NCBI RefSeq assembly: GCF_000499385.1
Contig: NW_013652802.1
Location: forward strand, 62,001 to 126,000
Source: Eimeria necatrix
Lineage: Eukaryota; Apicomplexa; Conoidasida; Eucoccidiorida; Eimeriidae
Reading direction: 5' to 3'
Length of the DNA stretch: 64,000 nucleotides
Shown here: positions 1 through 12,240 of the stretch, in pieces
Numbering within the stretch: the stretch's first letter is position 1
Layout of the letters: every line of letters starts with the position of its first letter
The notes under the pieces: model-generated
What the model was told of the DNA's origin: nothing
Database searches by the model: none
The model's input: only the letters and a program-made list of their open reading frames with translations
Made by a program: the position numbers and the translations under genes

Positions 1-506
1 CGTGCTGCTCCTGATGCTGCCTCTGCTGCGTCGTGGGTGACCTGTCGCGCTGCCTCTGCAGCTTGATGTGAGGTTTCCCCATCCCACCAGCCCCACGCTG
101 TTTTGCGTGCCTCCTGTACTCCGGAAGTAGCCTCCTCGATACCCTGGTGGGAGGCCTCCGCCGCTTGTCCTGCTACGTCGTTTGTCACGCCCGTGGCGGA
201 GGTTGCGGCCTGCCGCAGTACACGAGCCACGCCTGTAGATGAAAAAAGATCGGAGCTCGCCTCAGTAGAGTTAAGGCTTTCTGGAGTGTCACGCGATGAA
301 TGACCGCCGAAGAAGCCGCCGCCGAACAAAGCGGCAGCGGCGACATCCCCACCGGCCGAAGGTCTACTAGATGGAGGAGCTTCTTCCCGGCGAAGGAAGA
401 AGTCTGTGAAAGAAAAAGAGTCGGCTTGCAGAGGGCAGCTTTGTAGAGCCAGCAAAATGCCGAATAGAACGGCAGCGCCGCCGCGCCAGTTGAGTCTGGC
501 TGTCAT
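1..506 (-). CDS. Secreted protein with amphipathic helical repeats, N-terminal part only
   Basis: An open frame starts at an ATG at 506 and runs off the left edge without a stop (168 codons seen). It opens with a signal peptide: a short basic start, the hydrophobic run AVLFGILLAL, and a likely cleavage site near LQA-D. After a Ser/Gly-rich stretch (about residues 45-80) come alanine-rich amphipathic helices with repeated units such as QAAEASHQGIEEATS, QEARKTAWGWWDGE and QAAEAARQVTHDAAEAASG. This 11-residue-like periodicity is typical of LEA-type or apolipoprotein-like proteins, so a secreted, lipid- or membrane-surface-binding helical protein is a reasonable inference; the exact family is not established. 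The C-terminal part lies outside the window. A shorter open frame in another phase (367-564) overlaps it and is a shadow. Confidence 0.6.
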   Translation of the reverse strand, partial: MTARLNWRGGAAVLFGILLALQSCPLQADSFSFTDFFLRREEAPPSSRPSAGGDVAAAALFGGGFFGGHSSRDTPESLNSTEASSDLFSSTGVARVLRQAATSATGVTNDVAGQAAEASHQGIEEATSGVQEARKTAWGWWDGETSHQAAEAARQVTHDAAEAASGAA

Positions 507-3229
507 GGCGAAGTGTCCAAAGAGTTAGCCCGCGCGGCTTCAAACTAGCTATGCTTCTCCCCAATACACTTCAGCTGTAGTAAAAGTAAAAAAGGAGAAC
601 GGATGCTAGGCTACGGGACACTGGAAATCATGCGACAGAGCTTTTACTGCGCCTCTGTCGGTGGCGGCACTCGATAGAAACAGCTCTCCTGTTGGCGACA
701 AGGGTGTCGCCGCGGTTCTAAGGCCAAACAGAATCTCAAAATTGCCATTTAAAAAAGCACACGTGGTTTACTGTAGAATGTGTAAACTTGTCCAGTCCGC
801 TACTAACTGCAGGCCAGCTAAGGGTTGAAGCTGGTGCGGTCCCTTGACTTAAGCGGCTGGTCGGCGCCGCCCTACCAGTGGCTTTCTCCGGCTTCTGTCT
901 CTTTAAAGGTTCTTTTCAATAATAAGTCTAAATTTCCCCTATTTTCCCAGTACAGTGACTTTTAATTGGCTTCGTGGACACGCCAGGCGTTGGTCGGCGC
1001 TTTTTTGGTGCTGAGGTGAAGCGCTATCTGTAGTTACAGTGCACGGCGATCCCGCAGCGGTTATCCGCCCGCACAGAGGCAGACGGAAAAATTGTTTGCA
1101 GTACAAGAAATATTTACTCTCCAACATTCTGTTGATGTGCTTATCAAGGTGCAGCAGTGAGCGCCGCCACGAATATACGAAGGGCCTCCTACAAACAATG
1201 AAAAACGGCTCTACGCAAAATTTCCGAAACTGATGCAACTCACCAATTGCAAACAAATGTCCTGTTACTTTCATGCCTAAACAAATAAAATGCTGAGGCA
1301 GGAAGCGAATTATGGCTTGAAGCTAAGAATACTGACATTCATGGTCCCACGGGCCAGCTTATGGACTCACGGATACATTTGCACGTTAGCGAAGACAGTC
1401 GGAAGTCGTACCTTACGCTCCCGAAAACACCATTCGGACAATCTTATACGTCGATCCCATTCAGACGGCCTCGTACGTCAATCCTGATGGTTTCTTTCTT
1501 TCTGGCCTGCGACATTATAAATCTGCAAGAGAAGTTAAGCTCCTGCGAAGCATCCTCTATAGTGTTACTAACGATAAAGAAGCATGAGCTTTGGTAGCCT
1601 GCATCAAACAAAGCAGAATCACGGATGATACGAATTATGCATAAATGGTGCAAAAAGATATCTAAGGATGGCAGATCCTGCAAATGCCAGCAAGTGGGCG
1701 AGATCTATTGGCTGATGATGCGAAAGGACCTTTGGAGAAGGCAGTAGAGAAGCTTAATCAAGAACTAGAGAAGAAACTATAAGGCCTTATTGTGTGGAAG
1801 CGTTGTGACAATGGAAACGTCCCACGTAGGGCAAAGTAAGGCTTTTCCCTGTCTGCAGGTGTAGATTGTTTCCTACACCTGCATGGATGGATGACACGAG
1901 ATGCAGAGTAAATAGCCAACAAGTGAGTGCTGGGGTGTGCTATTTAGCGTGGACTCGACAGCAGATATGCGATTCGAAATAGTTTACCACACTTGTGAAG
2001 CCTTCTTAAGTGCTTGTAAATCGCGTAGCAGTGCTAGCCCGATACTTCTAAAGCCGCCACACCCTAAATTGCCGGGGCTCACTGCAGGTTGCGCGTCCAG
2101 CGTGCCCAACGGCGAAGTGCTGCATATTGAGCACGTTGTTACAGGAATAATAATGTTGTGCAGTTGTGAATGACCTTCGGTTGGATTCCTATTTGGACCA
2201 AATAACTACAATCTGGTCTTGGAAATCAACTGGCGTGTACGACGTAAGGCAGCCTAATCCTTTCAATCTGACAAGCTGAGACCTTATGTGAATGAGACAG
2301 CGTGGGGAAGTCGTGGGGCGCACTAGTGAAGGGGAAAAACAGGACGGTACGCCAGGCATGGCACGACCCAAGGCTTCTGCAAAGGAGCCCTACGGCGCAT
2401 CGTCGAGACAGGTGCTACGTATGGTGGCAGGATGGACGCCGGCTCCCCTACGCCCACATTTTTAGCAATGCAAGCGCTATGTAAGGGCAGAAAAAGCATG
2501 CAGAGCGGGGAGTTAGTTCGGCAGTCATGTACAGTTTTTTGATCCTCCAAATAACCCAGAGCAGGGCTAAGCCTTTCAGTAGCTGTCACTGACTCGAACG
2601 CCGGGCCCGCCCCTTAGCTCTCTGAAGGCATGCAGGATGTGCTACTGCGTGCACTTTGGTCGCTTAATGAAGCAGTCCTCTAAACACTTGGTCTGCCGGC
2701 CCTCTGGGAGTCAATGCATGCTAAAGACGATGACCAGCCAACGTGACCTGACTCCAAGCAAGTGAATACTGTGTATGATGAAATTCTCCAGACAGTAAAA
2801 GCCTAAAATATTGGTTAAAAATCTCTACCTATTACGTAGACCACTAGCTGTCTTCAGCTATGCCATGTCGGTCCGTCGCCAAAGCGCTCCTGTCACAGCC
2901 CTGCTTTGAAGGTGCTCATCATTTTCCCGACACATTTCGATATCTATTTCGTGACACCAGATCAGCTCAGCTTTCGCAGGAAAAACGTGGCTAATTTGCC
3001 AGCAAGTCGTTGGATCTGCCTCTCCCACTCTTGTGTGCGCACCATGGCTGAAAGGCTTGACAAGTACGGTGATTGCATTGGCAAGCGGAAGATGAGCATT
3101 ATTCTTTGCTGAATATTGCGTGCCTTTGCGACTGCTTTTAAGTTCTGCATAGCACCTGCCTCAACAGAAGTGAACATGGTGAGGGGGAGCTGAATATTTT
3201 TCCAAAATAATTGTAGAAACAGGCTTCCA
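507..3229. other. Intergenic, no supportable gene
   Basis: Only short open frames without splice partners or recognisable motifs are present. It contains the promoter side of the minus-strand gene ending at 506. A short read near 1,700 (EIYWLMMRKDLW) vaguely recalls the integrase zinc-binding tail of Ty3/gypsy elements, which would fit the retroelement remnant next door, but it is too short to claim. Confidence 0.5.
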
Positions 3230-3900
3230 TTGAGTTTACGTAGCCAAAGAGGACCAGCGGGAGCGTCTTATTCGCTCGATCGTGCAGTTATTCGGGTACT
3301 TGCCATGCCTTTCGGCCCAGATGGTGAGCCAGTTTCTTTCGAAAGCAGCTTCAGTACGTACTTCCAAGCCTTACCAGGAAATTTCCGTGCGGTGCGTATG
3401 CATATCACCCACACTTTTAAACGCGCGAAGTGCTTGCATACTACTCAGAAGTCTACCGGCAGGCTTGCCTACGGAGGCAACTTCTAAGTGCCTCCGTGAA
3501 CATTCATGTTTTGAGGTAGTTCAGCAAGGCAAGCTTACCAGACAGAAACTTGCCTACGTCAGGTATACAATATACGCACAGGGTACAAACCCCGCTGCGG
3601 GCACGATACCCAGCAGTAGCTTTTGGCCCAAAGTGCAAGCAGCTCTCGTTGCACGGTGAACTATTGCTGCATGGCGAGACCGGGAATTCTGTGATGCCGA
3701 AATCCACTTCGCCGACCTTACTCAGAAGGGCGTGGCCTTCCAGTGGGCAGATGCTCACAGACACCCGGTACAAAACCGAAAATAGCCCTTTATCGAGTAC
3801 ACAATTCAGGCTTTCGAGAATATTGGCCCTTTCATGCTGTACAGTGGTGTCTTCTGCTATGGTATAGGCGCAGTCCTCAAACAGAAAGAAGACTGACTGG
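3230..3900 (+). mobile_element. Decayed Ty3/gypsy-like retrotransposon fragment (RT end and RNase H start)
   Basis: Read on the plus strand with stops and frameshifts tolerated, 3,690-3,895 gives FADLTQKGVAFQW, then PFIEYTIQAFENIGPFMLYS, then GIGAVLKQKED. This is the order found where reverse transcriptase joins RNase H in Ty3/gypsy polyproteins: F..LT.KG..F.W, then PF.L.TDAS, then G.GAVL.Q. Upstream, at about 3,300-3,340, an MPFG followed by a plausible FQ-like stretch could be the RT motif before the catalytic YLDD, which is not visible. In-frame stops interrupt the reading, so this is an inactive relic. Chromovirus-like retroelements are known from Eimeria. No LTRs were recognised. Confidence 0.5.
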
Positions 3901-5847
3901 ATAGGTCCACTGCCAACCGAAGATTTGGGATTTTCAGCAGCACTCACAGGGTCCGGGCAACCTCAGAAGCCTAGCCTTTGCATCCTTTACGTGGAATGCA
4001 TATTGTATACGTGTTGGATTAAGTTTACGTAGCCTCCCAATGCCGTTTCCGTTGCTTGTTGTGGCGCGCAGCACTACCCGTGGAGCTGGATGCAGCTTCC
4101 ACCAAGGGAAACGCTGGGGCTGCACAGTAGTCCAGATCTCGAGGAGTCTTTAGTATTACTGTTGAGCTGAAAGCATTATGAAGGCGTCTGAACACACCGT
4201 GAGGGCTCGCCTAAACCCGGTCTGCATGAGACATCATAAGAGAAGCATGAAATGAAGCTGCTCTGGAAAGCAAAACTCCCCCTTTTCTCAAAATCAACTG
4301 GCTGTTGGCAGCGTTTAAAACTCTTAAAAATCGAAAAATAGGCTTCACACGTGGGGCCCTTGACGCAGAAGATGTGAGCATGTGCCTGCGGAACCTTGGC
4401 TGCTGAAGGCTGAAATTTGCAGACGGTACGCTTATATTCCCAGCGAACATCCATGTTATGCTGAATGTGTACATCTCCATTGCCAGGGATAGCTGATCAG
4501 CGCAGCATGTGTTTGTGTTGCACAGCAGTGACCGTAGGGAACTTCCTTGCGCACCGCGCCCTATGGGCCATCTTGCCTTGCTCTGAGGCGAGTGTACCCA
4601 CGTGTTGCCTAAAAGAAAGAACTTTTTATTAACTTAGAGCAACACAAACAAGCAAAGGAATTGCAGCGGCTACAACTCATCGGTTGCAGACCACAAAGCT
4701 GATTCTGACTCGATGTAGACCCTGTGGTTGATGAATGAAAACCCTGAAGAAGTAAGACGAGCATGAAAAAAACATGAAACATGAAGCTCGGGCTCTTCGT
4801 CGGTATTTGGGGGAGCGGAGTGCGGGAGCCGAGTGTCGTATTCTAAGATGACCAACAGCGAGTCGCGTAGGCTTCTATAACGGCTACGATTTTAAAAAGT
4901 GTGACATGCTGTCAGGCATAGTTCTCCTTCGGGAACCCAACTTCGTCTGAAGTGCACGAAGTACTCTTGTAGCCATGAACGGCATCGAGCACGTGCTGCT
5001 CTACCGTTTATCACCAACAAGAGCCTGTGTTCCGCAACATCATGTTTTGCTATGCAATTTTGCGTTATGAATGGTGACTATGGCTCGCACTCTAGATCAG
5101 GATGTAACGTGAGCTGTAAGAAAGGAGCACGCAAGTTGCCCACCCCATTGCCGTAGTCAATGCACTGCTGCACCCTTAAGTGAGCGCCGTAATTGCTCTG
5201 ATCTAGGTATGGGACTTAACTGAACAAAAATCGTCAAATCACACGCGTTCAAATATACAGGAACGTCTGAGATTATCGAACCGGTACTCCTCACTCACAG
5301 GCGCCACCCTCGGCAGAGGATCAAAGCCAGCCCCATAGCAAAAGCCCATGCCTCACTATGCTTGCTTGAGCACTGGCCAGACCCCACAAATCACGACAGC
5401 ATAGCGATATGGAGTTTTTCCGACTATTTATAGCGCATAATGTGACTAGTCTGAGCGAGTTATGCGCTCACTGTAGCCCTTAGCACTACTGAACCTCCCC
5501 CCAGATCCTTCCCTCCGCGAGTCAGTCAAAAGGCGCCGAATCCCCCACAAATGCGGCGGAGAAAAGAGCTAGAAAACTGGACAATCTAATTGTTCAGAGC
5601 CACTAAGAGGGTGTTCTATATCATTATTTGCTGATCTGCCCGCCTATGAGCTGAAGCGGTATTTTCGTCGAACCTGCAGCGTCCTGTCTACCCTTGGCGG
5701 TTGGGCAGCCCGATCCGCACTGCAGCACCTGCCGACCTCCAGCCCAAAGAGCTGGTTTGCAGAGCGGCACGCTGCTGCGGCGACTCAAGGCAGTATGATG
5801 ACGTGCAGTGTAACTGTAAACGCCCACTGTCCTTTGAGGAGTGAAGT
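3901..5847. other. Intergenic, no supportable gene
   Basis: No open frame here has convincing splice signals or motifs. The right part is the upstream region of the plus-strand gene starting at 5,848; an in-frame TGA lies directly before that start. A 61-codon minus-strand frame at 4,670-4,855 looks protein-like but stands alone. Confidence 0.5.
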
Positions 5848-8790
5848 ATGAGGCCAGACGCAGCCACTTCAATCTCCAGCCCTCTTACGGGCCTATCCGA
5901 AATTGGAAGGGAAACTGCAAGAGGCCATACGAAGCGCAGGAACGACCGCGCCAGTCGCCAGGTTGCTCGCCCACTGCAAGTCTCCCGCGCCCTCATACTC
6001 CTTATTGTAGCATGCTGCCATGATTGGCTCTGGTGTCAACGGCACCCCACGGATCCTTCAAAAGGGACAAAGAACTCGTCTTCGGCAGTTTATTCATGGG
6101 CGGCAGAAGCGTCTACGGTTTTCGACGGCCGTTTCCTTGGACGGAAAATAGCCACGGAGGCACTCCGGCAGTCCCCAGTGCCCCGCACTCCAGAGAAGCA
6201 GCCCATGAATGATGATGACTTTCTGGAGGATGAAGAACCCATGGAAATATGGGGAGATATCGATGACAGGAGGTGAGGGATTTTCCGTTGAGAATAGTTC
6301 ACTCCTCCGCCTCTTCGATTTGCTGCGCGCTACGTTGCTGAGCCTGAGCTAACTGTGTCTTCTGCATTTTCGTTTCTCTGCAGGATGATTCTCTCCGCTG
6401 CCCCGTGCCCGTGTGCGGCTGCGCTTCGTCAGGCGTTTAACGCCGCCCTCCGGATTCTTGTTGATCGCGGCGTGCGGAATCAATTGCTGCTAAAATATAG
6501 GTTACCTCTTTCTTTTGCTGTGGAGCTTCAAGGGGCTAGCCCCGCATGGCCAAAGCTTAGCGACCTCTATGAACACGACTTACTACGGGAAGTTTTAGAG
6601 CGACGCGTCCTGCGAGTGGCGACTGTCGCCGGGGGAGCTTCTCAAGACCCCGCAACATCGTCTTTTAACAGTAGCTTCCTGCGCGAAATCGTAGATGAGA
6701 TCGATTCGCACTACTCAGAAATTGAAGGACTCTCCGAGTCCACTGGCCGAAGGGGATCTCTGCCTATCCAGATTGAATATGTATATAAGGCGTCCACTGC
6801 TGTCGTACTACAGGCGCTGGATGCCGGGCAAGCCCACATGACAGATATCAACATGGTCCTAAGTCACAACCCCTTCAACGGGATCACAATGACATCAAGA
6901 TACAGCCGGTCAGATCAGGTAATGACACAGTCCACAATTGTCATTGTCAAGAGCGACACAAACATCGCTAGTTTGCGGGCTCTTCGAGACTCAATTTTCC
7001 TGTCTTATGATCAAGAGGGTCGCACAGTGGTAGTAGACAGTACGTGGAACCACCAGAGCTTAGCTCGCGTACTCCCCCCTTTTACTATCTATGAACTACT
7101 GTCGGACGGCGCACCGGGATCACATTTGATCGATGTACTCATGGATGAGGAGGCACTGGCAGCAACAGCGCAAGTACCATTGCCGTGGATCCACTATGGC
7201 CTACGCCAATTCGTTGCAGGAGCAACGTACGCCACAGGGGCGCTATTCCTTATGGACAAACATGGTAGCAAGTGCCCCACTGCAGCAAGCGGAAAGAGGA
7301 ACCCCGTACGCCCAGCTGCACCGGATAAGCCTGGGGAAGACCCAGCGCTGTCCTCATTAAGGAGAGAACTTACAAAGAAAAGTCTTGGTTTCCAGAGGTC
7401 TCAGCAGTTTTACGTGGGTAGTCGGAAATCTTCATGGGAGGGTGTTTATGGAGCCGATACGCCTGGAGGCCCCACAGATGGCGAAGACTCCTACCCTGCC
7501 ACTCCAGGGCCTTGGAGCACGGAGCCATCGACGCCAGTGGGGGAAATGGAGCTGTTCGACAGCCTACGCGGAGATGCCGGGGAGCCTCTGGCATCTGGCC
7601 GGCGATACTTGCGCACCCGTGCACTGCACGATTCGTATAACGCTGCTCTCGTGCAGCTTGTGCATAACTCTGTGCTAGATAATCTTATTGAGGATCTTCA
7701 AGAGATAAACATTGTTCCTTTCTTTGACTGTGGCGGGACTGTGCCTGGATCCGTAGCCCGGAGCTTTCCTCCTGCCCACCGAATTCCACCAGATGATGCC
7801 CTTATGGACATCTTACGTACCGGCGTGGTGCTCGTGGGAATGCCCATGGGAAGCAAAGAATCGATTTCAAGCCCTGAAGTGCTTTATGCCCAGCGCGCGA
7901 TGACGGAGGTGGTGGCGGCGATAGGTGCAGAGTATCGTGTGACCCTGCAAACGCGATTCATTCGGTTTCCCAGTGCCCAGCACGTGCTGAGGGCGCTCCA
8001 CAAGGGGCTGATTCACTTGGCGGATGCTCGAATTTTGTTTGAGTATATCTCCCCTCACGCTCGTCTCGGGTTTAGGGTGAGACCTACGTGTGCGTTGGGT
8101 GCTTCACGATTGTGGATGATGACTCAAAACAAAGATGGCATGACATCTCTGGAGGGACTTCATCAGACCTTAGAGAAGATCCCCGATGTCAATGATCGTC
8201 GCATCGGTGTCCTTGATCAGTATTTACAGAGCACAGTTGCTAGCGTCTTGCCACCGGGGGTTTTAGTGGTAGAACTAGCAGTGGAAGAAGCAGCAGAAGC
8301 GCTGTTGTCTCGCTCTGTCGTGGCTGTTTTTGGAATGGCAACCCAACAGCGGCGGCTGTTGCGTTCTCTCTTGAATGTTGAGAGGAGGCCAACAGACCAG
8401 GATAATCATGCGTGGGAAAAAATGCCTCAAGTCGCAACGTTTGATTCGAGGAACGAATTGCGCTGGGGCTCCCCTATTCATACTCCGGGATCCGGGTCTT
8501 TCCCTGATGCTTTCCCTGATCGTAGTCGACTCCCGTCTGATCGATTTACCCCAGGAGGCCCAGACTGGACTCCGGAGGACGGACCGGGCTTCCCGTGGCA
8601 TGTTGCCGCACCACTGCAATACACAAAAGACATCTATCAAGAGCTCATGAAGGCAGAGGGCCTTCCATTAGAAACAAATGAAGCTCCCCAGCAGAACACG
8701 CCATCATGGATTGATATTGACACAGGAGTCACCGCTGTCATGCATTCCTTTCTCGCTGCATCTCTGCGTTCACCGCGCACGAGCGGATAA
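5848..8790 (+). CDS. Membrane-anchored protein with tandem solute-binding-protein-like domains
   Basis: Two exons, 5848-6272 and 6384-8790, joined by a 111-bp GT-AG intron (donor GAG|GTGAGG, acceptor CTGCAG|G, phase 2) give about 943 residues. A single hydrophobic segment at about residues 47-58 (ALILLIVACC) could be a signal anchor. The rest reads as two copies of the type 2 periplasmic-binding fold (SBP_bac_3-like). Copy 1 has VLRVATVAGG near residue 217 and then LQALDAGQAHMTDINMVL, in the place of the family's L..G..D pattern. Copy 2 has LRTGVVLVGMPMG near 617 and LRALHKGLIHLADAR near 680. Each copy is preceded by a matching helix, FNAALRILVDRG (about 160) and YNAALVQLVHNS (about 560), which resembles the last helix of this fold. 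Low-complexity Gly/Pro/Ser linkers separate the halves. The ligand is unkn own; upstream exons cannot be excluded. Confidence 0.6.
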
Positions 8791-11632
8791 AGGAAACACT
8801 TTGTGCAAAGAAAGCATGCGCCGAGGTCTCAAAGTTGTCAATCATCGTCCACCTGAACCATTTGAAGAGAAGACTTGCGCCGCTGAGGGTGACGAGAAAG
8901 CCACAAAGGTGCTTCCTCGTCGGTTTTACATGCGTGGCTTCACCTCAGCTGGAGCCAAAGACCAGGGTCTACTGTCCATGAACTTGAAAAAGCCCACTGT
9001 AAGGCTGAATTTGGACAGAATCGAGATACATTTTACTCAATTAATGTATTTTAATAAAAAAGTATGCTGGAAGACTGAAGTCTTCGAACCGCCCCATATA
9101 AGTTCACGTGTAGAATTATTTTTTGAACGCGTCGTACGAGCAATTATCTTCTGGAGGGGTGGACTCCACCCCAGTGGCATATCCTTCACCAAGTCTGACA
9201 CGCTTCTCTATGGATTTTTGCGTGCCAGCAGCTCAGGCTGCAGGCAGGCTGCATCAGTTACATCTTAAGCCAGAAACTGATTTGGATTCGAGGTTCTAAG
9301 TTAGCTGAGCTGCAGGGTCTGTCAGTTCGCTAGTGATCAGTGTGCACAGGGGGTTTCGACAAAATTAACCCTCTGCGGATGGCCTCGGATAGGCAAGTGA
9401 CTGAAGCAGTTACACCACGTACACGGATAAGCCGCACGGCTAGTTGCACACGAGGGATGGCGTCAGTAGCTGGCATTTGCTTCTTTAGGCCAGTGGCGAA
9501 GGCGGCCTCAGAGAGTGATGCCAGTGCAACTCTACTTCAGCTGACGCTCTGCGTAGTTCCACCGCATCACCAGGAGGCGACAGAGGGACTGACAAAAAGG
9601 TAGGCGGCATCATTGGGTTGTGGATGTACCAAAGAGTTCTGCACAGCGGAGAAAAGCTGTGACGGCGGCAGGGATGGAAATTGGCGGGAAGGGGTTGTCA
9701 TGGGCATTGAGAGACGACGGCTTGTGAGAGAGCTATTTGTGTCCTCCGGTTTTGTACTGATGAGTGGATTTGCAAGCTGGTCCTTAACTTCGTCTGTTGT
9801 GGGAGGGACTGATGAACTTGTTCCCTCTCCTACTGCGTGAAGGGCATCTCGCAGGACTGCGTGAGGTGCATTTTCAGCCCCTTTCTCGCCCCAAAGTTCC
9901 CACTCCGCCAGACGCGAACCCGACATATGGTCCTCAAAGATAATACTTGCTGCGCCACAGCAGGTGCACTTCGTAGAACTCTACACTTTCCCTGCCATTG
10001 CTCAACAAATGCTATTTTTAGGGACAACACCGCTATGACCTCCAGGGCGCTTTAAGTTTACGGCACAGCTGCATCGGCACTGTCTGCTGATGCATGGGTG
10101 TAAAACAGTTCATTTTAACTGGATTCAACACAGGCCCACGCAAAGGCGCTCACTGGAGGTGACGATGAGCCTTCGATTTGAGGAAAGAAAGAGCGTAGCG
10201 CTGCTCCGGTCCCTGCTGGCCTCCCATCCGATAACATCGTGGCGATATTTGACGGAGAATCCCTCCGAGTCAAATGCCTGCAGGACGGGCGTATTCGGCA
10301 GCAAGTGCAGAAGTCGGTTGCCAGGCTTACAAGAATATTGCGTTGTGAACAACAATGTACACTACGGTGCAGCCTTGCACCTAAGGAACAAACGCTTTTG
10401 AGCTTTTACACGCATACGTAAAGCCGAAGGAACAAGACAGGGGCTGTGCCGCATACTGTGATCACGACGGAGCGGGGGTTTGCCAGGGCGTCTTCCAGCT
10501 TCGTCACGGGGGAAGCCGGCACCACGTGAATGTTCGGTGTCAGAGCTACTCACAAAGAAGACGGATTAAAAGTAGGATGCAAAAGTTCACAAGATATTTC
10601 AGAACCCTTGAGCTAAACCGAACGAAGGTGCTCCTTTAACAATCGAAGGCGGCTGCATGGTGCGCTCTGCCTTCCATGGGGTAATCTTACCAAAGCTTGC
10701 TGGGAGTGACTCAGGATCCACTGGGGCGTTCGCTCCGATGAAGAACATGAGTGCCACTGTATTCGCAACACATTAGGGAGCCCAACCATGTCCGTTTCTC
10801 GGACCACTCATTCAATGGAAAGACCCAAAACAAGCAATGACGGATATGCCCTTGCAGCATCGTAGATAACACTCTATTAATTAATTGGGCACAGATAGAG
10901 GACGTACTGGAACATAAGAAGGTGGTTATGAGGTTGGCCAGTATCACAGCACAGCCGTAGCCTCGCACAAGGTGTAGCAGGCGGTCCTCTTTGTCTGCTG
11001 CTAGGGCAACCGCCGCAGCTGTTCGCGACTCTGGAGGATAGCGAAAGATGTCGCTTGTCACTGGACTCTCGGACATGTTACGGTTCCCCGCATTGGCATG
11101 CGCCACGTAGAACCGCAGAGACTGCAGTTGTAGACAAGACAGGCAGCGAACAGAACCACCAGTCGAAAAGAGTGTAGTCATTTGAGGCACAGTGCACACC
11201 GAATATCAAGACGAAATATCTTTTGGAGCATCGAACCTCCTCCAGAGGCACTTCAGGAGGTGAGCTGCACGTGAATATGCCCACTTGCGCTAGTCCTGAG
11301 TCTTCAGGATGTTGAAGGTCGGTGGCATCCGCAGTGACCCATTGTGATGGCTTTTCTCGGATCACCGCTGTCTTCTGCGGAGCTTCTGCTTGCATATTTT
11401 GAGATCGAGGATCTGCTACTGTGCGGCATGCAGCGCAAAAACAGCTGGCGAGAAGGTCTGGTTCCTGCCTGTGCACTGAGCCTATGGCAAGTCACAAATG
11501 TTAAGGGAGCGGGGGTGTTATTGGCAGGCCATCTCTTTAGCTGTCTGTACCCTTTGTAGAATGGAAAAGGTTGATGTGCTAATGGCAATCCATTTCTTTA
11601 ACTTTGTGCTTCTCCTGCCGAGCGGCATGCAG
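8791..11632. other. Mostly intergenic; possibly 5' exons of the gene ending at 12,240
   Basis: No complete gene can be built. A plus-strand open stretch at about 10,170-10,330 reads IVAIFDGESLRVK and later RIRQQVQKSVARLTRIL, which looks like real protein and weakly recalls the last helix of ribosomal protein uL29; it may be an upstream exon of the gene whose 3' exons begin at 11,633. A plus-strand Arg/Lys-rich frame follows an acceptor-like site at about 10,490. A minus-strand ATG frame at 9,567-9,926 (119 codons) has no recognisable motif. Confidence 0.35.
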
Positions 11633-12240
11633 AAGCTTTTGCGTTGGATGAAACTTCGTGTGGGACGTGGCACGAGCAATGAAAGGCTAGCTGCAATGGA
11701 GCGTCCCTTTAGTGAAAAATGGGCAAGAGAAATAAAAAGAAGGAAAAGGGAAGATTCAGATGCAGGTATGTTACTATTATAGGAGGGAACAATGGAACTT
11801 CAACAACCAGTGGTCGTGACCATCAGGCATCCTGTGATGGTCGTGCAAGGCAGACTGCCTCTAGGACACCAAGAAAAGCAACATTTGATATTTGAAACAA
11901 ATTGGCGAATAATAACCATATTTAATGAGACATTTCAATGCCTGGCGAGCGGCCTGCAGAGGACACGAGCCTGGGCCCGTGGCTGACCCCCAACACCATT
12001 CTTCGCAGACAACGAGTTGAAGGAGCTGCATGACATACACGAAGTGCACAAGAGACTATCAGGCAAGAAACGATTTAATGCTTTTCGGGAGAGGAAATGC
12101 GCCTCCATGGCGTACAATGCGTTCGAGCACGCACGGGGTTCAATTGCACCTCCACAAAGTAAGTGGCCACCTGAAGACTGAATATTTTTATGTAAGCCCA
12201 ATGCCAAGATTTTTAATTTACAGGCAAAAATCAGAGGTGA
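11633..12240 (+). CDS. Unidentified basic protein, three 3' exons only
   Basis: Three exons fit in phase: 11633-11765 (acceptor CATGCAG|, donor GCAG|GTATGT), 12009-12158 (acceptor TTCGCAG|, donor CAAA|GTAAGT) and a 17-nt terminal coding piece 12224-12240 (acceptor TTTACAG|) ending in TGA. The product is strongly basic and charged: KLLRWMKLRVGRGTSNERL, then KWAREIKRRKREDSDADNEL, HEVHKRLSGKKRFNAFRER and AYNAFEHARGSIAPP. Composition suggests an RNA-binding, ribosomal or nucleolar protein, but the family is not recognised. The upstream exons are not resolved; an in-frame ATG at 11,561 could be a start if the first piece is not an internal exon. The consensus donors are the main evidence that this is a gene. 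Confidence 0.4.

Noticed and set aside
3504..3947. 147-codon minus-strand frame
   Set aside because: Lies exactly opposite the recognisable plus-strand RT/RNase H motifs, so it is an antisense shadow of the retroelement relic.
8678..9268. 196-codon plus-strand frame overlapping and following the SBP-like gene
   Set aside because: Its first part is the shifted frame of the end of that gene and the rest lacks any motif; no splice signal links it to the gene.
9567..9926. 119-codon minus-strand ATG frame
   Set aside because: Starts with a true ATG, but has no signal peptide, motif or splice partner; kept only as a note.
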